A stretch of DNA of 64,000 nucleotides from Ktedonobacter robiniae (GCF_016587375.1 NZ_BNJG01000001.1:1922001-1986000); one strand, 5' to 3'; shown: positions 45,416-55,476, numbered from the stretch's first letter. Notes: generated by a model from the sequence alone, not told the origin. Numbers and translations are program-made.

Positions 45416-45719
45416 ATGTTATACGCGCGTTTATAGAAGCAACTTCTTTATCGTGAAGTTGCTTCCTGTAATTATCATTTGAGACTGAAAGGGCTACGAT
45501 AACCACCATGCAGGCGAAGAACATATGGTTTACCACTACCATACTTGCCTCCACTACCCAATGTTATTCCCACGTGGAATATCCTCGGGTAAGGTGTCGT
45601 TGTCCTCTAGCTCATTCTCCATCAGTAAGCTTACCGTTACAACGTAGCTGTCAATAGACAGAGTAAAAAAAGAGAGAGGCGCAGGCGACACACCTGCGCC
45701 TCTCTCTTTTTTTACTCTG
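45416..45719 (+). ncRNA. Candidate small RNA (or 49-residue ORF mRNA)
   Basis: A transcript of about 300 nt is predicted from the promoter at 45380-45409 to the terminator at 45659-45719. It would carry a 5' hairpin (45436-45465: GAAGCAACTTC/GAAGTTGCTTC, 8-nt loop) about 20 nt from its start. An ATG at 45508 opens a 49-codon frame ending at 45657, 2 nt before the terminator, but its peptide is not recognisable and the nearest AAAGGG is 17 nt away. So a non-coding RNA, a small peptide, or a long leader for the ABC operon are all possible. Confidence 0.4.
45659..45719 (+). terminator. 27-bp-arm hairpin with A-run and T-run flanks
   Basis: Perfect 27-bp arms and a 7-nt loop; a seven-T run lies within the right arm. 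Separates the candidate small RNA from the ABC operon. Confidence 0.8.
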
Positions 45720-45752
45720 GATCTACTTTTCTCAGGCAAAGGAGGGGTATGT

Positions 45753-46883
45753 ATGCCAATCATCGAAGTGGAACAATTAGCCAAGACCTTCAGGAGTCGG
45801 GAGCGGGCCTCGGGTCTCGCTCAGAGCCTCCAATCGTTTGTGGCGCCGCGTTATCGGACACGTGAGGCCGTGAAGCATATTAGCTTTGCCCTTGAAGCGG
45901 GTGAAGTGCTGGCCTTTATTGGTCCCAATGGAGCTGGTAAAAGCACGACCATTAAGATGCTGACCGGTATTCTCCACCCTACGGCAGGCAGGACACAGGT
46001 GCTTGGGTTCACCCCCTGGCAACAGCGGAGACAATTGGCTTACCACATTTCCAGTGTATTTGGGCAGAAATCACAGTTGTGGTATCACCTTCCACCACAA
46101 GACACCTTCAATCTTCTGGCACGCATCTATGAGTTGGATATGGCTGAGTACCGCAAGCGACGAGACTTTCTGATCGAGGTCTTTGACATTGCTGACTATA
46201 TTCACACGCCAGCACGGAAATTGAGTCTAGGTGAGCGCATGCGTTGTGAATTGGCGGCAGCCTTTCTGCATAAGCCACGTATCGTCTTTCTGGATGAGCC
46301 AACGATTGGCCTGGATGTCATTGCCAAGCAGCGCATTCGAGACCTCATAGGTCTGCTGAATGTGGAGGAAGGTGTGACCGTGTTTCTCACCTCACATGAC
46401 GCTGGCGATGTCGAACAGGTCTGCCGCCGGGCAGTGGTCATCAATCATGGAGAGATCATCCTGGATGAATCGGTGGCGATTCTGAAGCGCGATTACCTGA
46501 AAGCGAAGACCATTGAGCTGCAACTGGCTGAGAATGTTGAGAGTCTGATCGCTAGCGATCATGATCCTCAATCCCGGTTGCAAATGAAGTTAGCTACGCC
46601 CGCATTCGCCCAGGAAGGCATCCAGGTTTTAAAGGCGCAAGGGCATAGTCTCACGCTCGAAGTCGATACTGCCCGCTGCCTACTAGAGCCGGTCATTGCA
46701 AGCATTATGCAGCAACAACATATTCTGGATATGACCATTTCGGACCCGCCGATGGAGAAAATTATCGCCTCGATCTATGGGGAACAGAGGGAGGAAACAA
46801 GCAGTACCACTCACACCCAGGTTGAAGAGGTCGTACAGCAGCAAGCAGGAGCGGAAAGGGAACTACTCCATGAAGATGTATAG
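45753..46883 (+). CDS. ABC-2 exporter ATP-binding protein
   Basis: 376 residues, AAAGGAGGGG before the ATG. Walker A GPNGAGKSTT, Q-loop SVFGQKSQLWY, signature LSLGERMR, Walker B IVFLDEPTIGLD and H-loop TSHDAGD. The C-terminal 80 residues extend beyond the NBD, ending in a Gln/Glu/Thr-rich tail. It matches the group of NBDs paired with DUF990-type permeases. First gene of a three-gene operon; its 3' end overlaps the first permease by 14 bp. Likely exports a drug, lipid or peptide; the cargo is unknown. Confidence 0.92.
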   Translation: MPIIEVEQLAKTFRSRERASGLAQSLQSFVAPRYRTREAVKHISFALEAGEVLAFIGPNGAGKSTTIKMLTGILHPTAGRTQVLGFTPWQQRRQLAYHISSVFGQKSQLWYHLPPQDTFNLLARIYELDMAEYRKRRDFLIEVFDIADYIHTPARKLSLGERMRCELAAAFLHKPRIVFLDEPTIGLDVIAKQRIRDLIGLLNVEEGVTVFLTSHDAGDVEQVCRRAVVINHGEIILDESVAILKRDYLKAKTIELQLAENVESLIASDHDPQSRLQMKLATPAFAQEGIQVLKAQGHSLTLEVDTARCLLEPVIASIMQQQHILDMTISDPPMEKIIASIYGEQREETSSTTHTQVEEVVQQQAGAERELLHEDV

Positions 46884-47730
46884 CGAGAGGGAGCCAGCAG
46901 GGGGAATCGTTGAGCGCATCCAGAGGCGAGGCCGCCTCTCTACCCTCAAATACCTGGCTGTCTTACGGGTGAGTATCTTAAATAACCTGGCATACATCAT
47001 GGAGGTCTTCTTTCGCGCATTATTGCTGGTCGTGCTGGTCTTCGTTCTCACCCAACTCTGGAAAACGACCTTTGCCCTGCGTGGAACCAGCGTCCTGAGC
47101 GGTTTTAGTATCGCGGATATGATCTGGTATCTCGTCGCGGGTGAGGCCATTGCCCTGAGTTTACCCGCCTTAACCAGGCGCATTGATCAAGAGGTCCGTT
47201 CTGGACAACTGGCCTACCTGCTGGGGCGTCCCAGCAGTTACGTGCTTTACAATTATGCTCACTACCTGGGGGAGCGCCTGGTTCGTCTGCTGATGAATGC
47301 GTTGATAGGAGCGGTGCTGGCTTTTATTATGGCCGGTCCTCCCCATTTCACCTGGCAAGGAGCGCTGGCCTGGCCGCTTGTCGCCTTCCTCGCGCTCAGC
47401 ATTGACTTCGTCATGCACTTTAGCATCGGTTTAATGGCGTTCTGGAGCGAGGAAACACAATCGTTTTCACTCATATTGAGTCGGCTCACTCTAGTACTGG
47501 GAGGCGTACTGGCGCCGCTTGAGATCTTTCCCCAGCCATTACGCAGTATCGCTCAGGTCTTACCATTTAGCACCATTCTCTATGGGCCATCGCGCACCCT
47601 GGTACATTTTGAAACCGCTCGCTTTACAGGCTTGCTCGTGCAACAATTCGCGACATTGGGAGTGGGAATAATTATTATGCTGAGCATTTATCATGCTGCG
47701 GTGCGTCGCGTCAACATCAATGGAGGGTAG
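46870..47730 (+). CDS. ABC-2 type permease 1
   Basis: 286 residues from ATG 46870, with AAAGGG 9 nt upstream; it overlaps the ATPase stop. Six transmembrane helices are predictable (MEVFFRALLLVVLVFVLTQLW as first, then about 95-115, 150-180, 195-215, 235-250 and 262-282). An amphipathic N-terminal part of about 30 residues precedes them. The layout and gene order match ABC-2 exporters of the DUF990/YcxB-like class, where two unlike permeases form the channel. The second permease starts 4 bp after the stop. Confidence 0.87.
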   Translation: MKMYSEREPAGGIVERIQRRGRLSTLKYLAVLRVSILNNLAYIMEVFFRALLLVVLVFVLTQLWKTTFALRGTSVLSGFSIADMIWYLVAGEAIALSLPALTRRIDQEVRSGQLAYLLGRPSSYVLYNYAHYLGERLVRLLMNALIGAVLAFIMAGPPHFTWQGALAWPLVAFLALSIDFVMHFSIGLMAFWSEETQSFSLILSRLTLVLGGVLAPLEIFPQPLRSIAQVLPFSTILYGPSRTLVHFETARFTGLLVQQFATLGVGIIIMLSIYHAAVRRVNINGG

Positions 47731-47734
47731 AAAC

Positions 47735-48544
47735 ATGGCTATGAGCTGGCTTAAACGTTGCATTTCTGAGGTCCGCTTGATCCATGCCTATACCATCGCG
47801 AATACGCAAGCGGCGCTCGAATATCGTTCCGCCTTTATTGTACAGGTCGTTGCTATGCTCGCAAACGACTCGCTCTGGCTCTTCTTCTGGTGGAACTACT
47901 TTCAACAATTTCCTCTCGTAAATGGGTGGCAAGGGAGCGATATTGTCATTTTATGGGCCGTCTCGGCCTGTGGATTTGGCATCAGTGTCGCCATATTTGG
48001 CAATGCCCGCCAGATTTCGGCTCTGGTGATGAATGGAGGTCTGGATGCGTACCTGGGGATGCCTCGCTATGCACTGATCCATGTATGTATTGCCGCGACT
48101 GATCCGACTGCATGGGGAGATATCATCTTTGCCATTGGCGCCTACCTGCTCTTAGTGCGACCAGACATAGGTCATATCGGACTCTTTATCCTCCTTGTAT
48201 TGCTGGTCTCACTCATTTATACCGCTTTTCTGGTGTTGCTTAACTCACTTGCATTTTTCCTCGGCAACACCGAAGGGATGGCTCAGCAACTGTTTGGCGC
48301 CCTGATCTCATTTAGCACATACCCGATGGATATCTTCAACGGATTTGTGCGCGTGCTGCTCTTCACCATTCTGCCTGCTGGTTTTGTCTCGTTTGTGCCA
48401 TTACAGCTCCTTCGCCATTTTTCATGGTCACTATTGGGCATCCTTATCAGTGCAGTAGCCATATTCATCCTGGCTGCCGCTGGACTGTTCGAAGCTGGCT
48501 TACGCCGCTATGAAAGTGGAAATTTGATGGGCTCACAAATGTAG
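47735..48544 (+). CDS. ABC-2 type permease 2 (DUF990-like)
   Basis: 269 residues from ATG 47735, GGAGGG 8 nt upstream; the frame is open 14 codons earlier within the first permease. Begins with a short cytoplasmic helix (WLKRCISEVRLIHAYTIANT) and six transmembrane helices; segments ALEYRSAFIVQVV and FSTYPMDIFNGFVR are characteristic of the DUF990 group. With the two preceding genes it completes an ABC-2 transporter. The operon ends at a palindrome 10 bp after the stop. Confidence 0.87.
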   Translation: MAMSWLKRCISEVRLIHAYTIANTQAALEYRSAFIVQVVAMLANDSLWLFFWWNYFQQFPLVNGWQGSDIVILWAVSACGFGISVAIFGNARQISALVMNGGLDAYLGMPRYALIHVCIAATDPTAWGDIIFAIGAYLLLVRPDIGHIGLFILLVLLVSLIYTAFLVLLNSLAFFLGNTEGMAQQLFGALISFSTYPMDIFNGFVRVLLFTILPAGFVSFVPLQLLRHFSWSLLGILISAVAIFILAAAGLFEAGLRRYESGNLMGSQM

Positions 48545-48553
48545 TTAAGCGAG

Positions 48554-48605
48554 AGAGAGTGGAGCGTGCTGGCAGCCCTCGGGCTGCCAGCACGCTCCAC
48601 TCTCT
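48554..48605 (+). terminator. Terminator of the ABC-2 operon
   Basis: Perfect 25-bp arms and a 2-nt loop; tip shared with 42811-42877. Confidence 0.8.
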
Positions 48606-48610
48606 TTACC

Positions 48611-48659
48611 CTGGAAGAGATGTGCCAGGATTGCTTTTCTGCGCTATCATTGCTAGAGG
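48611..48659 (+). repeat. 49-bp direct repeat, left copy
   Basis: Identical to 59578-59626 over all 49 bp and in the same orientation. It lies 5 bp after the ABC terminator. In one frame it reads LEEMCQDCFSALSLLE. Confidence 0.75.
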
Positions 48660-49109
48660 TAATCTGCTACTCCAATGCGTTAAGCATAGCAGCCAACACT
48701 TTGATTGTTTCGATTGTGTTCCACTCCAAAGCCCTCCATCGGCTGGAGGGTGTTTGAGAGCCTCCGCGCTTATGATGCTATAATGCCCTATTGCATTAGA
48801 GTACTGCCAATAAAGATCGACCAATGGACCGGCGTCGGTCCTAGTCCCTTCGCGCTACTCTACCACCGTTTTGTTGCTCTGATAGCTATGACCGCTTTTT
48901 GAGCTCTCACACCAATCCAAAATGATTTTTTGGTGAAGTAGACATTCATCCTACCTTAGTAATCACTACAGAAGATAGTTCGTTCTGTATTTAATGACTA
49001 GAGAAGCGAGCTTCCTCTTTTTTCAAATCGGCTAAACACCACTACTACCCTGAAGAGATTGGCGACAAGAGTGGAATGTAAATAACAGAGAGAAGGTAAT
49101 TTTGGAATC
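48660..49109. other. 450-bp intergenic region, nothing identified
   Basis: Mixed-composition stretch ahead of the first glycosyltransferase gene. Open frames are short and unconvincing, and no clear promoter or repeat is visible beyond the left direct repeat. Confidence 0.4.
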
Positions 49110-51350
49110 ATGGATGCAATTGATACAACTGACCTTACGAAGAGAGAGCAGGTACAAAGGCCAGAACCATCATTCTGGTCACTCGCCAGGCATACTATTT
49201 CTTCCTGGTTATTGACGTGGGAAATTTATCCCATCATCCTGGTTGCTGCATTTCTGCGCTTTTATCGACTTCCACTCACAGAGCTTGATGCAGACCAGGC
49301 GATACTCTTTAGTATGCCTCGCGAGGCCTTTTTGCATGGCCTTATTCCGGCAACCGGTACCGTTTCCTCCATTAAAATGGTGAATCCGCCAGGCTATATC
49401 TATTTCTTAATGCCTATTGCTGCCTTCATATCCAACCCACTTGCCGGTGCTTTTTTTACAGCCTTGCTGAATGTTCTCGCTGTTTTTCTCGTCTATATTT
49501 TTACGCGTCGTTATTATGGGCGCCTGGCAGGTACCGTTGCAGCACTCCTTTATGCAACTACAGTTCAGGATATTATATTTAGCCGTTTTATCTGGCAGCC
49601 TAACTTATTCCCGTTTTTTACCATAATATTTATGCTGGCTCTTTTCTGGGGAGCAGTTGAGCGCCGTCCCGGCTGGCTTCTGCCAGCGCTTCTCTTACTG
49701 GGATGTATGCTTCAGTTGCATACCACAGCTATCTATATGGCCATCCCTCTCGCCATAGCTCTGCTCCTGGCCTATAAAAATGTGCGTTGGCGCGATCTGA
49801 TCCTCGGTAGCCTGCTCATTTTATTGATGTTTTCAACGTATTTTATCTGGTTAGCTGCCACGCACTTTGCCGATCTTAAATTTTTACTAGCAGTTTCCGG
49901 TGGACAGGCACACGTTGATACACAGGGGTTAGTTCAGTACCTTAGTTTTCTCATTCCCTATATATCAACACCGGACACCCCACAAAGTCTCCTGCCTCAT
50001 CTTGTTCCTTTCCTGCGTTGGGGAAAATTGGCAGTGTACATCGTAATATCTGGAGGATTTTTCGTAGCGGTTTTAGGACTATTGGGCTGGAAGCATATTC
50101 AGCTTATGCCTTATTCACACTTTCCCACAGAGGAAACTCATGATGTTGCCAGAACCTCTCTGTGGCAGAAAGCCCTGTATTGGTGGAATACACTAGCGGC
50201 CTCTCCTCAACGTCGTAGCCTACTTCTACTTCTGGCCTGGCAGATTCCTCCTCTGGTGCTGTTCTCGCGCCATTCCATTGATCTTCAACCGCAATACGTT
50301 ATGGTTTTGCTGCCAGGGTCGTTCATCCTTATCGGCTTATTCTTCAGCCAGATAGTTTCCTGGTGTGGAATGCTTAAAGAGCTGAGCAAACTTCTGCGTT
50401 TTGCGACTCTCGTGCTCTCCATTGTACTGATACTTACACAACTTATAGGTTCTTGTACATGGCTTTTTGACGAGGCGCATGGGTATCATTATCATGGTAA
50501 CGCATACAATACGTTGCAAGATGTAGAAGGAGCTGTCAATACCGCTGATCAGCTTGCTCAAGCTCGCCATTTGCATCATGTTTATATTATTGCTGGAAGT
50601 GACCTTACCTATTTTCCACTGCACTATCTGGCCAGCGAGATGAAAACGCCGACGACTCTTCTCAGCGATCCCTACAGTACCTGGAAATATCTGCAAGGGC
50701 AGGTGTACGCCCCCCCGTCCAGTACTGCTCATTGCCTGATTTTACCCTCGCCCTCTCAGGGACCCGCGGTCATGCTCCTAGAGCCAAATGATCTGCTTGA
50801 TATTGCGTTGCTTACTCATTTCACAGCGGCAACCCTGGTAAGTGAGCCAACTCGTCTGGGAGGTCAACCTTTTCGTATCTATGTAGTGCAACCACTCCCT
50901 GCCACGTCTGGCAGCCAGGTCTCGTTCACGCATGCCCTAGCTTTATCTACTAAAAGTCCGGGCACCATTGTGGAAAACCAGCTCAATCTGTTAGAGACAC
51001 GCTGGACGAACCTAAAAAATTTACCGGCAAAATATGGTACTACATACAATTATCATTTCGTGGAGCATGCTTCTGGCAATGGTACAGATGGCGCAACCAG
51101 CACAGTGGATTGTAACTTTACCAGCCTGACTCCCGGTGAGGAACTGCTGGTACCTTTCAATCTCCCGGCAGGCAACTCTGCTCAGCCTGTATCGCTTTCT
51201 ATTAGTGGCTCGACCCGTGTTACCAGTCATATAACTCTGCAATACGGACCATTAGACTTCCAATCGATTCTCGATCAACGTTCCGTATTAGCTCCATTTC
51301 AATCCTCTTCCGGTGGAGGAGACATCGTTGTTCAGAGCCAGGTCCCTTAG
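49110..51350 (+). CDS. GT39/ArnT-like multi-pass glycosyltransferase
   Basis: 746 residues. About 11-12 transmembrane helices in the first 470 residues, then a periplasmic part of about 270 residues. The first outer loop holds LTELDADQAILF, in the position of the catalytic acidic motif of GT-C enzymes, which transfer sugars from polyprenyl-phosphate donors to proteins or glycans. GRLAGTVAALLYATTV and RFIWQPNLFPFF resemble PMT/ArnT-type loops. The C-terminal beta-rich region (about 640-740) may be a carbohydrate-binding or accessory domain. First gene of a surface-glycan module. The acceptor is unknown. Confidence 0.8.
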   Translation: MDAIDTTDLTKREQVQRPEPSFWSLARHTISSWLLTWEIYPIILVAAFLRFYRLPLTELDADQAILFSMPREAFLHGLIPATGTVSSIKMVNPPGYIYFLMPIAAFISNPLAGAFFTALLNVLAVFLVYIFTRRYYGRLAGTVAALLYATTVQDIIFSRFIWQPNLFPFFTIIFMLALFWGAVERRPGWLLPALLLLGCMLQLHTTAIYMAIPLAIALLLAYKNVRWRDLILGSLLILLMFSTYFIWLAATHFADLKFLLAVSGGQAHVDTQGLVQYLSFLIPYISTPDTPQSLLPHLVPFLRWGKLAVYIVISGGFFVAVLGLLGWKHIQLMPYSHFPTEETHDVARTSLWQKALYWWNTLAASPQRRSLLLLLAWQIPPLVLFSRHSIDLQPQYVMVLLPGSFILIGLFFSQIVSWCGMLKELSKLLRFATLVLSIVLILTQLIGSCTWLFDEAHGYHYHGNAYNTLQDVEGAVNTADQLAQARHLHHVYIIAGSDLTYFPLHYLASEMKTPTTLLSDPYSTWKYLQGQVYAPPSSTAHCLILPSPSQGPAVMLLEPNDLLDIALLTHFTAATLVSEPTRLGGQPFRIYVVQPLPATSGSQVSFTHALALSTKSPGTIVENQLNLLETRWTNLKNLPAKYGTTYNYHFVEHASGNGTDGATSTVDCNFTSLTPGEELLVPFNLPAGNSAQPVSLSISGSTRVTSHITLQYGPLDFQSILDQRSVLAPFQSSSGGGDIVVQSQVP

Positions 51351-51488
51351 TAGCCTCTCATGTTTCTCAAGCTGTATTTGATGAGGCTCCGGATCATTTA
51401 ACACAAGCGATAGCATGAGGTGAGAGCCCGTCGAGTTTTTTCGATCTCACTGAAGGGTTAATATAACAAAAGGTGGAAGAATAGACCA

Positions 51489-51550
51489 CTGAGGTGCAGA
51501 GAATACGCCCAAATCTAGCTTACCCTTGTTTTCCGTTTCTTGCACCTCAG
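51489..51550. terminator. Weak inverted repeat between convergent genes
   Basis: CTGAGGTGCA and TGCACCTCAG arms separated by 42 nt; far less perfect than the other 3'-end palindromes in the window. Confidence 0.35.
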
Positions 51551-51589
51551 ATCCTGGAGTTAGCGGCGTAGGGACAGTGGCAGGAATGG

Positions 51590-53056
51590 TTAAGGGATTT
51601 CTACCTCTACTGGTGAGGATATTCTTTTCTGAGCTGATGTTTCACCTTGAGCAGGTACATGTCCAGAAGAAACGGCCAGCCTTTTCTTTTTCACATTTCC
51701 AATCCACTGGATTAGCAACTCTCCTACACGCATGCCTGGCATTTCAATCCAGCGATAAAGGGTCAATGAGATGGGGATAATTACGAAGAGAATCCAGGCT
51801 ACTGTACCCATATAGGCAATGCTTTTTCCCCATCCCCGTAATTGAGGAAGGATAGCATCCATATACAAGAGGAGCAGCGGAAGGTGCCACATATATAAAC
51901 TGAAAGAGATCAGGCCTATCCATCGTAAAACCGGTAACTCAAGCGGTCGTTTGAGACGATCTGTTCCATACAACATGGCATAAAGGCAGAAGCCGTAGGC
52001 GATAGAATAGCTGATTGGTTGCCACATCTGCCAGGCTAATTCGAAGGCCTGAGGCTCCCCGTAGTTGAACATCTGGCTGCCAGAAGGATCGAGCCTGAGA
52101 TTGATGTAATAAAGATGCAAGAAGGAGAGGATACCTAAGAAGCCTAAACCTGTTAGTAATATCCAGGGACTCCAGCGCTGAAATTGTACTCGCCAAACAT
52201 CTCCTTGAGAAGCATTTTGCGTATAAATATAGAGCATTGCCAAGAGCATGCCTACTGCAAAGGATTCAAAATACTTACCCGTGTCGTCTCCATACACAAA
52301 TGGTTTTATCTGAAGAAAGAGATTCTGAGCAAAGTTTACTGTTCCTGTACTGGGAATTGACAATCCCCAATAGCGTGTGAGCAATCCCCAAGTTAACATA
52401 AGAAGCAGGCAGCAAGTTAACTTAATCATGCGCCAGGAGAGAGTACCCCTACGAACAAAGAGGCAAAATACTCCCGCAATCAGCGGCAAAAGCATATAAA
52501 ACTGAAATTCAATTGCTAATGTCCAAAATGGTCCATTTACTTGTTGTGAAAGTGCGTCGTCCATACGAAATGTGAGTAAAGCCCACAAGTCGGCCCAGTG
52601 TCCAGAATGGAAGTAATTGGAATGAAAAAAGAGGAGGATTAAAAATAATGCAACAAAGTATCCTGGAACAATACGGAAAATGCGGCGAAGGTAAAAACGC
52701 AAGATAGATGGCCATGATTCATCAAATAAAAGCGCTCTGGCAAAGGGGAGAAATAAAAGGAACCCGGAAAGGAGGAAAAAAAGGATTACCCCCGATTCGC
52801 CAAAATAGTATAGGGAAGCAAACAAGTTTTGAAGGGTGCCTCCTGTTGGGTTCCAGACACCACTTATGCGAAGGCGCAAATGCATATGATAAGAAAGCAC
52901 TGCAAGGCAGGCAATTGCTCGTATCCCATCTAACACCAGCAAGTGGTGTTTTGGTTTGCTCACCTCTAAGGAAGCGGTTACCTTCTGGTTATAACTCTCC
53001 GCTTTTCTTCGTAGATAAGAGTACATTCGTCCAGAAGACGCAGATGTTGCGTCCAT
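51590..53056 (-). CDS. OafA/YrhL-type membrane acyltransferase (Acyl_transf_3)
   Basis: 488 residues, AAGGA 7 nt before the ATG. Ten to eleven transmembrane helices. N-terminal LLVLDGIRAIACLAVLSYHMH carries the R and H of the family's active region, and FYLRRIFRIVPGYFVALFL follows. Such enzymes move acetyl or other acyl groups onto extracellular sugars. A basic C-terminal tail of about 60 residues is cytoplasmic. It is transcribed against its neighbours inside the glycosyltransferase module and probably modifies the same glycan. Confidence 0.9.
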   Translation of the reverse strand: MDATSASSGRMYSYLRRKAESYNQKVTASLEVSKPKHHLLVLDGIRAIACLAVLSYHMHLRLRISGVWNPTGGTLQNLFASLYYFGESGVILFFLLSGFLLFLPFARALLFDESWPSILRFYLRRIFRIVPGYFVALFLILLFFHSNYFHSGHWADLWALLTFRMDDALSQQVNGPFWTLAIEFQFYMLLPLIAGVFCLFVRRGTLSWRMIKLTCCLLLMLTWGLLTRYWGLSIPSTGTVNFAQNLFLQIKPFVYGDDTGKYFESFAVGMLLAMLYIYTQNASQGDVWRVQFQRWSPWILLTGLGFLGILSFLHLYYINLRLDPSGSQMFNYGEPQAFELAWQMWQPISYSIAYGFCLYAMLYGTDRLKRPLELPVLRWIGLISFSLYMWHLPLLLLYMDAILPQLRGWGKSIAYMGTVAWILFVIIPISLTLYRWIEMPGMRVGELLIQWIGNVKKKRLAVSSGHVPAQGETSAQKRISSPVEVEIP

Positions 53057-53686
53057 TTTTTATCCTTCCAGAATAAAGTCGGCTAACGCAGCCAATGAAC
53101 TAATGTATGCAAATAAATCATTACAGCGATGATTATCCCCGCGAGCCTCTCAAGAAGAAAATATCTCGCTTACTAAACAGCATTTTGAGGGTATAAAAAC
53201 ACTGTATAAAAAACAACGGATCAGTAAATGGAAAAATGAGCGTCTAGCCTATATGGGTAAAGGTTCTGCTAGGACTCAGAAGAGGGCTTGGCTGAGAAGC
53301 CATTCATAGAGATACAGTTGTAAGAAGCCAACCTCTTGACGAGGAGCGATCCATGAGGCGCTAAAAAACGCGGTGTGTTGGGGGATGGTTTAGTACTCTG
53401 AGAATATTTCATGAGCCTTTTCTCTGGCAAGAAAACTTGTACGTCAGGTTAGTACTACTTTGGTGGTTTCTAAAAGATGGTCTTTGTAGCGAGCACCAAA
53501 TATTGCCGTAATACTCAGCTTGGCAACTTGGTTCCAAGCTCCCATCTACAAAACTAACAGTGTAGTATTAGCTATACTAGTGATAGTTATAAAAATTTTG
53601 TAACTACTCAGCTCTTTCCTGAGTAGTAGTTATAAAATTGAAAAATATATTGCATGGACATATTACCGAATAGGAGTGAAATTTAT
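53057..53686. other. 630-bp AT-rich intergenic region
   Basis: No gene seen. A hairpin at 53604-53626 (CTACTCAG/CTGAGTAG), extended by AATTTTGTAA and TTATAAAATT flanks, lies about 60 nt before the next start and could be a leader structure or operator. Confidence 0.4.
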
Positions 53687-55171
53687 ATGCTAGGTAATTT
53701 TCAGAGGATGAACAAAAATTTTCAATCTTCTTCCGAGAACGATGTTGGAGCAGAAGATACAGAGGTAAGGATTCCAGTGCTACAGCCCATAAAGGATATG
53801 GATGGGTTGACTGACAAAAAAAACTCTACTTTTGTAAAAGCAGTTATAGAGACAAGTCTGATTGTTGTATGTCTGATAGCTCTTTTTCTGCTTCTTCCAC
53901 GGGATGCTGGAGCTGATGGTTTGGTTCGCTATCAAGGTCTTTTGCAGATTGTTATGCAACATAAGATACCTGATATAAGGTATTCTCTTATTGGTCCATC
54001 TTTTGCGCTGCCTCTTGTATGGATTGGTAGAAAGCTTGGCAATCCGTATGGCTGGACGATTTCTTATAATCAGATCTTATTTTCCTTTACCTTGCTGGTC
54101 AGCTTTTTTCTACTACGTAAGCGCATAGACCGCGCGCTTTTGCGTAAATTCTATCTTCTTCTGATCATTGGGTCGATGTTTACAGCGCACCTGGCGTTTT
54201 TCTATGGCGAAGTATTTACCGCACTCCTGGTTGGGTTTGGGGTTTTGATAGCTAGCTTGCGTTCTGATCTACCTGTAGCGTGGCTGGCTGTCGCTCTAGG
54301 TGTTGCTAATACTCCTGCAACGCTGGGGGGATTGGTGCTACTTGTGCTCAAAAAGGTATTTGACAACAAGCGTTTGCGTTACGCGCTGGTGTTCCTTGGA
54401 GGCCTGGCGTTGATTGGTTTGGTTAACTGGCTTCAGCATGGCAATCCTCTAAATGGGGGATATACTGACGATCACGGAATTAAAACCATCATGCCTTACT
54501 CTAGTCTGCCCGGCTTCAGCTATCCTTTCGTCTTTGGCGTGCTTTCCCTCACACTCTCTTTTGGCAAAGGACTGCTTTTTTTTGCACCTGGCCTCCTTTT
54601 ACCTGTACGCAAAACGCTGTTGCGCTGGCAGCAGCAAAAACAGGTGCTGCTCTACCAGGTGTACACGCTCTGGATTGCTTTTATTATTGGATTAGTACTG
54701 GTTTACGCACGCTGGTGGGCCTGGTCTGGTGCCATATTCTGGGGACCACGTTTTCTGCTTTTTGCATCTATTCCAGCTTCGTTCGCTCTGGCTATACGCA
54801 TACATGATCGTAAAGAGGCATCACTGGCGGTAAACTTCTTAACGCTCGTGATATTTGTGTTTTCGGTTTGGGTCTGTATAGATGGCGCGGTTTATCAGTG
54901 GGCAGCGGCCTGGCATATGCCTTCAGTGTGTACACAAAATAACTACAATCTGGAGATGATGTGCTACTATATTCCTGAGTTTAGTGCCCTCTGGCTGCCA
55001 TTTACTCAGCACTATGTGCTGAATATTCAGCAGAAACTTTTTCTGGGAATTATTCTTGTTACCGCCACATATATTGCTTTCCCTCTATTCTTGCAAACTG
55101 TATGGCAATCGTGGAACTTCCTCAAGAAATATGGTAAGGAGCATTTCACACCCACAATCTGGCGTATTTGA
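53687..55171 (+). CDS. Multi-pass membrane protein, GT-C glycosyltransferase-like
   Basis: 494 residues from ATG 53687 (AGGAGTG 8 nt upstream); the ATG at 53654 has no site. A hydrophilic N-terminus of about 55 residues is followed by about 11 transmembrane helices. The first outer loop (PRDAGADGLVRYQGL) carries acidic residues in the GT-C position. FGKGLLFFAPGLLLP and ARWWAWSGAIFWGPRFLL are segments common in bacterial DUF2029/PMT-like proteins. It is AT-richer than the window average. No domain is certain; a sugar transferase role is inferred from topology and neighbours. Confidence 0.68.
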   Translation: MLGNFQRMNKNFQSSSENDVGAEDTEVRIPVLQPIKDMDGLTDKKNSTFVKAVIETSLIVVCLIALFLLLPRDAGADGLVRYQGLLQIVMQHKIPDIRYSLIGPSFALPLVWIGRKLGNPYGWTISYNQILFSFTLLVSFFLLRKRIDRALLRKFYLLLIIGSMFTAHLAFFYGEVFTALLVGFGVLIASLRSDLPVAWLAVALGVANTPATLGGLVLLVLKKVFDNKRLRYALVFLGGLALIGLVNWLQHGNPLNGGYTDDHGIKTIMPYSSLPGFSYPFVFGVLSLTLSFGKGLLFFAPGLLLPVRKTLLRWQQQKQVLLYQVYTLWIAFIIGLVLVYARWWAWSGAIFWGPRFLLFASIPASFALAIRIHDRKEASLAVNFLTLVIFVFSVWVCIDGAVYQWAAAWHMPSVCTQNNYNLEMMCYYIPEFSALWLPFTQHYVLNIQQKLFLGIILVTATYIAFPLFLQTVWQSWNFLKKYGKEHFTPTIWRI

Positions 55172-55476
55172 CACTGGCGCGTTTTTAGAAAACTGGCAGT
55201 GGAGTTTCGCTGTTGGGGATGTCGGCTGTCGCAGAGGCTGGAGTGGTACGCACTACATAGAGAGAATGCCAGCCAGCTTCTAGAGGAGGTTGGCGTTCTG
55301 CAAAGAGTATGTCACTTTTTGCAAGGATACATAAAAGGCAAGCTTTTCAAAGAAATTACCAAATTTGCTATAGGCAGAGTTTTTATGAGATTTTCCTCTC
55401 CTCTATACGTCATAAATCAGTGAAAGTTAATGAAGTTTAGACCATTATTATTGAAATAGTGAATGGTTTTTTGCGT
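55172..55476. other. Intergenic, about 300 bp, nothing identified
   Basis: Short frames only. The start of the next gene is uncertain within 55459-55477. Confidence 0.35.

Noticed and set aside
46777-46869. Earlier start for the first ABC-2 permease
   Set aside because: It lies within the ATPase coding region in another frame and has no ribosome site; ATG 46870 with AAAGGG is better.
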